From contig NC_091247.1 in the NCBI RefSeq assembly GCF_042477335.2, positions 231,273,001-231,337,000 of the forward strand: 64,000 bases of DNA, in the 5' to 3' direction. Under the pieces are notes generated by a model. The model saw only the letters and a list, made by a program, of their open reading frames with translations. It was not told the origin of the DNA and ran no database searches. The position numbers and the translations under genes were made by a program. This DNA is from Ovis canadensis (Eukaryota; Chordata; Mammalia; Artiodactyla; Bovidae). Positions 38,540-64,000 of the stretch are shown piece by piece; position 1 is the first letter of the stretch, and each line of letters opens with the position of its first letter.

Positions 38540-40872
38540 TCTGAGCTCCGGCCTACCCGCAGCCCCTCCGCCCTGCCCCTCCCCCGTGGGCTGTTAGGAG
38601 GCTCACGGGCAGGACTAGCCGGGGCGGGGGCGGGGGCGGGGCTCGGGAGTCCAACCAGCCCCTTCCTCTCCGTGCCTTCTCTCCGAGGCGGGCGGCGGGG
38701 GTGTCTCACGGGGGTTAGGCCGCTCCCAGGGCGGGCTGGGCCGTGCAGCCTTGGGGTGTCCCCTGGGAGCGACTCCACCAGGCTCAAGCCCCCAGGAAGC
38801 GCCAGCAGCAGCTCTGCCTGCAGAGATTGTGTGTTTGGGGCTTTTAAAAATGTCTGAAACTTTTTTACTCAGGTAATTTTAACTTAAACTGAAGCAAATG
38901 TCAGGAAATACTAGCCTTAAACCTGGTTGGGACAGAGAAAGTCTTTTTCTTGAGTCTCAGTCCTGGGAAGACGAGCGTGTGGGCAGCCAGGCCAGCCCCT
39001 TGCCTGCCTCCAGCTGCCGGGGTCCTGGGCCCAGGACTCCGCCCTCCTGGCGGCTGACCTTGCTTCCTGTGCGGCTGGCGGAGGGACCTGGGGTCGCCCT
39101 TTGCCCTCTGGACAGATGGTGGCTGCCAGCAGGGCGTCCGCCTTGCCCGGGGCCCAGTAGGGCCCACACAGCACTCGCCTCGTCGCCGCCTGTCTGCGTG
39201 TCTCCTGCGTAGCGTCTGGGGCCCACGGCCACGTCTGATTGTGTGTGTCGACTCAGTGTCCAGATGAGGTGAAGTCCACACCACGGGCTGGACCGGGTTG
39301 TTGTCACTCACATGCTCGTATACCCGTCTCTTAGAAACTGAAATAAAATCTAATTTTGGAAGCCGTCTTGTGAAATGTGTGGGAAGGGGGCGCCAGTGAC
39401 AGGCGGGCTGGGGAGGCACCGGCGTGCTGGTGGCTCCCAACCGCCCCCTCCGCACTGCCATGGGGCCCTGCCCTGACCCTGCGGCCCACCCTGCAGTGCC
39501 GCCCAGCCCAGCCCATCCAGGAGGAGGTGGGCCGGGACCTGCAGCTCAGATCTGCCCAGGAAGCCCAGAGCGGAGAGGAGCCTTCCCCCGGGAACATGTG
39601 CTTAGCTACGTGACGGGGCGCTTCTGCCCCGGGCCAGCTCAGAGGGGTAGTGTCGAAGGCCCGTAAGAGTGGCCGGAGAGCACAGTGAGCCGGGGGCCCC
39701 CAGGGCTACTGGGCCTCCCCCTGCCAGAGGTCTTCTCTCCACTGGTGCAGGCAGTGGGGCTGGGACCCCCAAGGCCTGGCCGGGAGTGGGGAGCAGGAGG
39801 GACCAAGTGGACTCTGACCCTTCATCCCACAAGTCTGCATCCTGCAGGCCTCTTGCTGCCCGTGAGGGCCCTGTGGGGTCCCTCCAGCCCCAAGTTGGGG
39901 GACAGCTGGGCAAGGGAAGAGGGCAGGAAAGCCAAGGCAGGCGGTGAGGGCTGGGTGGGACCCACCGGGGCAGTGGAACGGCAGTGGGAGGAATCCAGGG
40001 CGGAGGCAGCCTCTTCTGGAGGAGGAGGAGGCCTGAGGGTGAAGGGACAGTGACCAGGTTGTGAGTCACCTGCTGGGTCACCTGCAGGCCCTTCTCGGAC
40101 CCTGGTCCCCCGAGAGCTCTGAGCCCTCCTGGCCGCGTCTCCCGGGGAGGGGCCGCTCTCAGGTCCCGGTGGCGTGTGTGCCCGCCTGCTGGGGAGCCTG
40201 CGCCCCCTTCCAGGGTGCAGCCGGCAGCCTGAGGGCGTAGAGGCAGTTTCTGTGTCACGCTGGTGAGAGCGAGATGTCAGCGTCAGAGGCTGGGAGGGAA
40301 GGCCAGGGCCAGGCCCCCCTGCCCAGAGACCACGCTCAGGTGCCAGCTTCTGGGGCCCAGAGGCCAGGAGAAACCACAACACCAGACACGAGTTAGGTAT
40401 AAAATAAGCCGAGCGGAGGCCTGGAGAGCTGCTTTGAATCTTCACCCTGGGAATTTTAATGTATCCAATGCAAGTCTGTATTACATTGACAAGCAGAAAA
40501 GCAACAAGGTTTCATCTTTCAAATATGTGACAAGTACTTGGAGGAGAGTGGACTGACCAGACCTCGGGAGAGGGGCCTGTGCGTCCACCCAGGCATTCAC
40601 ACAGGAGGTGCTGGCCTCCCTGCCCCGACTCGGCTCCTCTGCGAGGGGGGCATGGCCAGTGGAGACTCGGAGGCAGGGGGCGCTGGACTCTGAGAGGCGC
40701 CGGCAGAACTAGAGACTGGGTCCCATGACCTCGTCGGAGAACACAGGCCAGGGGGTGGCCAGTGCGGCAGGCCTGAGCCTGGGGGCCCCCCACGGGTGAC
40801 CCCTGAGCCTGGGGGCCCCCCACGGGTGACCCCTGGCTGGGGCCAGAGCACTCGGGGGGCCTGGCCTCCCAG
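38540..40872. other. TRABD-SELENOO intergenic DNA, first part
   Basis: GC-rich, no named repeat. There is an AT-richer segment at about 40390-40550 and an exact 30-bp tandem duplication at 40773-40832 (unit 'ctgagcctgggggcccccca' onward, spacing 30). No coding gene is recognised. Confidence 0.5.
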
Positions 40873-41005
40873 CCCAGCTTGCTCACCACGCTGCCAGCGG
40901 ACCTGCTGGACACAGACAGCCACATGCTGCAGGCCTGCTGCGATGACCGTGTGGACCTCCTGGACCAGTTTTACTGGCCGCCCCTTAGCCTGTCCTTGGC
41001 CGCAG
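40873..41005 (+). other. Orphan exon-like segment (unknown)
   Basis: Acceptor 'cctggcctcccag' ends at 40872 and donor 'gcag|gtgagtgcc' begins at 41006. Between them is one open frame of 44 codons with acidic, protein-like composition ('LTTLPADLLDTDSHMLQACC', then 'DDRVDLLDQFYWPP'). I cannot assign a family. A good following exon was not found: the next acceptor at 41089 leads to an early stop in the matching phase. It could be a real exon of an unannotated gene, a pseudogene fragment or chance. Confidence 0.3.
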
Positions 41006-42030
41006 GTGAGTGCCTGGGAGGCTGGGGGCTCTGCTGATACCCCCCTGCCCACAAGCACCCCGTTTTGCTGACATGCTTTCCAGGCTGGGGAGAAGGCTGA
41101 GGCTCCAGAGACCCATCTTCTCGGCCTACCGCTGCCAGCCTGCGCGCTCTGGGAAAGGACGGTGCTCCCAGGGGTCTGGGGGCCCAGGGGGCCAGGGCCC
41201 ATAATGGGGGTGCAGTCAGGGCCACACAGGGGCACCAACAATGGGGGGCTGTGCGTGCGCACCCAGGCCCACAGGCCTAAGAGGGCCTGGCCTCACTCAG
41301 CGCACCTGCCTGTCAGCCGAGTTTCCACAGAGAGGGGCCAGGAAGGGGCCTGTTCAGCCCCACACAGCAGGGCCGAGTGGACCCACCTGTACAAGACAGA
41401 CTAGGAAGGTCCAGAGGCCGGGCGGCCAAACGGGCAGGCAGAGTCAAGGCTGCAGGGCGGGGAGAGCCACTGCCACTCCCGAGTTGACCTGCTGGGACCA
41501 CTGGAACCAACCCGATGTTCCCTCTGCTGTGCGCGGCCAGCAGGACACAGAGCCTGGCACCCACAGGCTCTCAAAACCCAGGCCCACCAGGTCCCAGAGT
41601 GTGGGCAGGGCAGGACCGAGGGCGGGGGCAGGAGGCAGGCCAGGAAGAGGGGGAGCTCAGGCTGATCTCTCAGGCAGTTAGGAAGGAGGCTGGGCACAGA
41701 GGACTCTGCCCGCAGGCCAGGTGAGAAGACCCCAGGTGGGCCCAGGGGGAAGGGAAGCTGTTGGGCTGTAGGAGGCAGCTCTGGGTGCCAAGCAGCCCCG
41801 AGACCCTCACCGCGTTGTCCCCGACATCCAGGCAGACCATAGCATCCTTGCTTCTCTCAGGGAGGGGGACCAAAGCTGGACGGGGTGGAACCGGCAGGGC
41901 AGAGCGGGGGGTCACACGAGGTCTAGGAACTGTGCAGTGACCCCAGGAGGCAGTTCCGGGCCCCGCCCCCCATGTCAGACAGGAGGGCGCTCTGGAGTTT
42001 GTCCAGGTCTCAGGTTTTGCTCTGGGCCGG
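41006..42030. other. TRABD-SELENOO intergenic DNA, second part
   Basis: GC-rich, nothing recognised. Confidence 0.5.
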
Positions 42031-42032
42031 GG

Positions 42033-42067
<35 letters not shown>

Positions 42068-42074
42068 GGGGGGG
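42031..42074. repeat. Poly-G homopolymer (33 G, then A, then 7 G)
   Basis: Uninterrupted G from 42034 to 42066, an A at 42067, then seven G. It can form G-quadruplex structure and is error-prone in sequencing, so the exact length is doubtful. It lies about 1 kb upstream of the SELENOO start codon. Confidence 0.9.
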
Positions 42075-42912
42075 TGCTTTGGAACCCCTCCGAGGACCAC
42101 CCTCTCCAGGCAAGGCTCTTCTGAACTGGACTCCGGAGTCACACTGCACACTGACCCCAACTCCTCACCTAGGGAGGGCCCTTCGAGGCCAGGCTTGGCC
42201 TTCCCCACCCCGCGCCAGCCCCAGCCTCCTGGGCGTCCACGGAGGGGTTTTCTGGGGAAACTGCAGCCCGGATCAGCACAGCTGCTGGCCTCCCAGAGCG
42301 TGGGAGAGAGTAAGAGCCTGCTTATTTCAGAGAGAAGCTCAAGGAAAAGCATGGGGTGACCCGAGGGAGGCTGAACAGGCAAGCGAAGGGGCGGAGGGCG
42401 GAGGGGCAGCGGGACAGCGGGGCGCCGGCTCCCGGCCGGGGGAGGGCAGCGGGAGGGGAGGCGCCGGCCTGCCAGAGGAGGAAGCGGCCGCGCCCCCGGC
42501 TTCGGCTTCACCCCGGGGCCTTCTTGGCCCGAACCTGACCCCTGACTTCCGGCCAGATCTGGACCACCGCCGCTGTCTTTCCCCCTTTTCCTGTGCGCGC
42601 TGGGGAAAGGACAGTCAAGGGCCAGACCCCAACAAAGCTAGTCCTGCTTCACGCAGAACTGGGGGGCACCCCGAGGGTCCCCTGGGGCCGTCACTCGGCA
42701 CGGTCACCGGCCCGGAGCGCTCAGTCCGGACGGGCCGGAGCCCCCCAGGGCGGACCTCCATGACCTGCCGCTGTGGCGCGGGGCAGTCCCCGCCGCGCGC
42801 TCCCCCCGGGTCCGGCTGGGACCTCGCGGTCCCCCAGGCAGGACCTGGGAAGGAGGCGGGCGGACGGCGCGACCAGTCAGAGTCAGGCTTCCGCGGGCGT
42901 CCGGTTCGGCCC

Positions 42913-42957
42913 AGGCGTGTCCGACTCTGTGCGACCCCACGGACTGCAGCATCCCTG
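42913..42957 (+). repeat. Bov-tA-derived fragment in SELENOO promoter
   Basis: 'gtgtccgactctgtgcgacc' followed by 'ccacggactgcagcat' is a short piece of Bov-tA (or the similar BovB tail) left inside the CpG-rich region about 130-175 bp before the start codon. It is a lineage-specific insertion remnant in the promoter. Confidence 0.75.
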
Positions 42958-42959
42958 TC

Positions 42960-43086
42960 AATCAGGCGCGGCCCGGGCAACCGGGAGGCGAGCCCGGGGC
43001 GGGACTTCCTGTCGGGGCGGCGGGGCTTCCGGGGCGGCGGGACTTCCTTTCGGGGCGGTGGCGCTTCCGCCGCTGCGGCGCCTCAG
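42960..43086 (+). promoter_or_regulatory. SELENOO core promoter with ETS-like array
   Basis: CpG-dense, TATA-less. Four TTCC (reverse GGAA) cores start at 43006, 43027, 43044 and 43065 in contexts such as 'acttcctg' and 'gcttccgg', typical of ETS/GABPA sites. They lie in a roughly duplicated 38-bp unit (43004 and 43042). The start codon follows at 43087, so the 5' UTR is probably very short. Confidence 0.6.
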
Positions 43087-62422
<19,336 letters not shown>

Positions 62423-62494
62423 CCGCCCTGGGGACTCCGCGCAGGAGGCCCCGGGGCCGAGCCCTTGAGTCCACGAGGCGGCTCCCGCTCCCGT

Positions 62495-62553
62495 CTCTCC
62501 GTGACGGCGGAGACGTCCAGTCAGGACCTGACCCGTCTCCACCCGACGCCGAC
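62495..62553 (+). promoter_or_regulatory. SECIS element, form 2, CC-type apical loop
   Basis: Core: 5' TGA at 62502-62504 faces GA at 62545-62546 (sheared G-A/A-G pairs). Helix II: 62509-62515 pairs perfectly with 62534-62540, plus G506-C543 and G507-C542. Apical bulge: CC at 62517-62518 in place of the usual AA. Mini-stem: 62520-62524 (gtcag) pairs with 62528-62532 (ctgac), with a 3-nt loop. It lies 80-130 nt after the stop. CC instead of AA is known for the SELENOO and SELENOM SECIS elements. It recruits SBP2 and eEFSec for UGA recoding. Confidence 0.88.
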
Positions 62554-62654
62554 TCGCCACCCCTGCCCCAGGCTCTGCTCCCCATGACATGCCCCACGCC
62601 CGCACCACGCGGCCCCCACCCACCTGGCGGGGGTGGAGGGGGGCGCGGCCCCCC

Positions 62655-62660
62655 AATAAA
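62655..62660 (+). terminator. SELENOO polyadenylation signal AATAAA
   Basis: Canonical hexamer in 'ccccccaataaaccggcag', about 235 bp after the stop, downstream of the SECIS. The implied cleavage site is about 62675-62685. Confidence 0.85.
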
Positions 62661-62740
62661 CCGGCAGCCTCCTCAGTGGCCCCGCGTGGTTGCCCCGCCC
62701 CCCCCGCCCCGGAGACAGAGGCTGGAGGGCGGGTACACGT

Positions 62741-62746
62741 TTATTG
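62741..62746 (-). terminator. TUBGCP6 polyadenylation signal (TTTATT on + strand)
   Basis: AATAAA on the minus strand only 16-21 bp beyond the TUBGCP6 stop codon at 62762-62764. Cleavage is expected near 62720-62730, giving an extremely short 3' UTR of about 40 nt. Confidence 0.8.
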
Positions 62747-62761
62747 CGGCCGAGCCGGGGC

Positions 62762-64000
62762 TCAGGCGTCCTGGTAGTAGTTGTTGAAGTTGATTCGCAG
62801 CAGGAAGTCCTCCAGGTGGGGCTGGTAGCCGCGGTTCACCAGCTTGCTCACCACTGCGAGGGGCGGGGCGGGGGAAGGGGCGGGTTCAGTGAGCCGGCGT
62901 AGCCCCGGCCCCAGCCCTCCCCCCGCCCCGGGGGGCGTCACCTTTGAAGAGGAAGCGGGAGTAGTACTTGAAGGCGCTGTAGGACTGCTGCATGAGGGCA
63001 AAGTTGGGGTGCTCGGGGCCGCGCGGGCCGCCGGCCGGGCCCCAGGGCTGGGAGATGAGCTGGCTGCGGAACTTGAGGACCAGGCTGAAGACGCTGTGGA
63101 TGACGTTCATGACCGGCGCCGCCTTCTCCGTCAGCAGGCCCCTGGGGGGAGGCGGGGGCTGCAGTGGGTGCGCCCGAGCCAGGGCCGCGCGGGGGCAGGC
63201 CGCAGCTCACCTGAAGACCGCCTTGTGCAGGTACTCGGCGTGGGCGCGCTGTATCTCCTCCAGGTCGCCCACCGAGGCCAGCCTGGCCTGGAACTCGCAC
63301 CAGCTGACGTGCAGGATCTGGTTGGCGATGTAGCCCTGGGTGACCTTGACGAAGTGCTGCATCTCGTGCTTGAAAAGCTGCAGCTGGCGGAACTGCGCCG
63401 AGCCGGCCGCCTGGCTCACCCGCGCTGAGGGGGGGAGAGGGGAAGGCAGGGGTGAGTGCCGCCGCCGGCGGCGCGGGCCCCTCGGGCCCCCCAGGCTCAC
63501 CTGTGCGCTTGAGGTGGAAGCAGACGTCCTTGAGCGTCCACATCATGAGCTTCAGCTGCAGCAGGAAGGAGAAGATGCCGCCGTACCTGCTCAGGCAGCC
63601 CTCGGTGACCACGATGTTGAGAGGCCAGTCGACCTGGCAGGGAGGCCGGCTCAGTACAGCTGCATCCCGGGACCACCCCCACCGCCCGCGCCAGGGGGCG
63701 CTGCTGACCTTGTACCTGAGCTCCAGGCAGCTCAGCACGTCCGGGGCGTTGGGGGCGAACGTCTCGGGCAGGAACTTGAGGGCGAAGGAGAGGTTGGCGG
63801 CGTGCGGGCTGTCGCCGTGCAGGCTGTATTGCAGGGCCTTGCTCAGCACCGAGTTGAGCACCAGGGGGCTGAGAAGCTCCCCGGGCGTCTGGCCCGCCCC
63901 AAGCTGCAGGGACAGGACACAGCGTCCCAAAGCGTCCAGAGCCTGCCCGCCGCCCCTCTGGCGCCTGGCCCGCCCGAGCTCACCTTCTCGAAGAGCAGGT
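62762..64000 (-). CDS. TUBGCP6: TUBGCP6, gamma-tubulin complex component 6, C-terminus (partial)
   Basis: Minus-strand exons, 5' to 3': 64000-63984 (cut by window end), 63903-63709, 63633-63501, 63424-63211, 63141-62942, 62853-62762. Phases close and all borders are GT-AG. The product is the C-terminal GCP/Spc97-Spc98 domain (GRIP2), the part that contacts gamma-tubulin. Seen: 'VLNSVLSKALQYSLHGDSPH', 'VDWPLNIVVTEGCLSRYGGI', 'LKLMMWTLKDVCFHLKR', 'GYIANQILHVSWCEFQARL' and the C-terminal end 'FLLRINFNNYYQDA'. In the gamma-tubulin ring complex GCP6 helps set the asymmetric ring and microtubule nucleation at centrosomes. Introns are short (68-88 bp) and GC-rich. The rest of the gene lies beyond base 64000. 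No defects are seen. Confidence 0.96.

Noticed and set aside
41090-41160. Second exon downstream of the orphan segment at 40873
   Set aside because: The phase needed after the donor at 41006 gives a stop within six codons.
42079-43086. In-frame upstream extension of the SELENOO ORF (open back to 42079)
   Set aside because: The frame is open only because of GC content. It crosses a SINE fragment, and family proteins start with the presequence at 43087.

Overview
The window is mammalian nuclear DNA from a pecoran ruminant, most likely cattle or a close relative. The evidence is twofold. First, many repeats are typical of ruminants: BovB (RTE) LINEs, Bov-tA/Bov-A2 SINEs and CHR-type tRNA-derived SINEs. 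Second, the spliced genes read as a mammalian synteny block, in the same order as human distal 22q13.33: MOV10L1 - PANX2 - TRABD - SELENOO - TUBGCP6. In cattle I would expect this near the distal end of chromosome 5 (from general knowledge, not checked). It is not microbial, so there are no operons, CRISPR arrays or phage genes.

Layout. 1-7.1 kb is mostly repeats (BovB, L1, Bov-tA, CHR SINE, a short minisatellite) in what should be a MOV10L1 intron. 7.15-13.4 kb holds the 3' half of MOV10L1 on the + strand (RNA helicase core, 11 exons assigned). 13.4-20 kb is intergenic and contains a decayed Tigger DNA transposon split by a BovB insertion. 20.1-28.45 kb is PANX2 with its CpG-island promoter, three exons and polyA signal. 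28.45-30.75 kb is GC-rich intergenic DNA. 30.75-38.55 kb is TRABD (CpG-island promoter, about 4.6 kb first intron, nine coding exons). 38.55-42.9 kb is intergenic with a 33-nt poly-G run and an unexplained exon-like segment. 43.0-62.67 kb is SELENOO, nine coding exons with a 10.4-kb first intron filled by a near full-length L1 carrying nested younger elements. 62.7-64 kb is the 3' end of TUBGCP6 on the minus strand, tail-to-tail with SELENOO.

The genes are independent single-gene transcription units: piRNA helicase, large-pore channel protein, TraB-domain protein, mitochondrial selenoprotein AMPylase and a gamma-tubulin ring component. Exon limits below come from hand-matching splice sites, codon phase and remembered family sequences, and all phases close. 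The most interesting points are: the complete SELENOO selenocysteine apparatus (UGA codon plus a CC-type form-2 SECIS that can be folded by eye); a GC-AG intron of 132 nt in SELENOO that stays open if retained; a MOV10L1 donor that overlaps an in-frame stop; three ZNF143/THAP11-like sites at the TRABD promoter and an ETS-like duplicated array at the SELENOO promoter; dated nested transposon insertions with target-site duplications; and an orphan exon-like segment between TRABD and SELENOO. I did not find a convincing new biological system; the leads are local.
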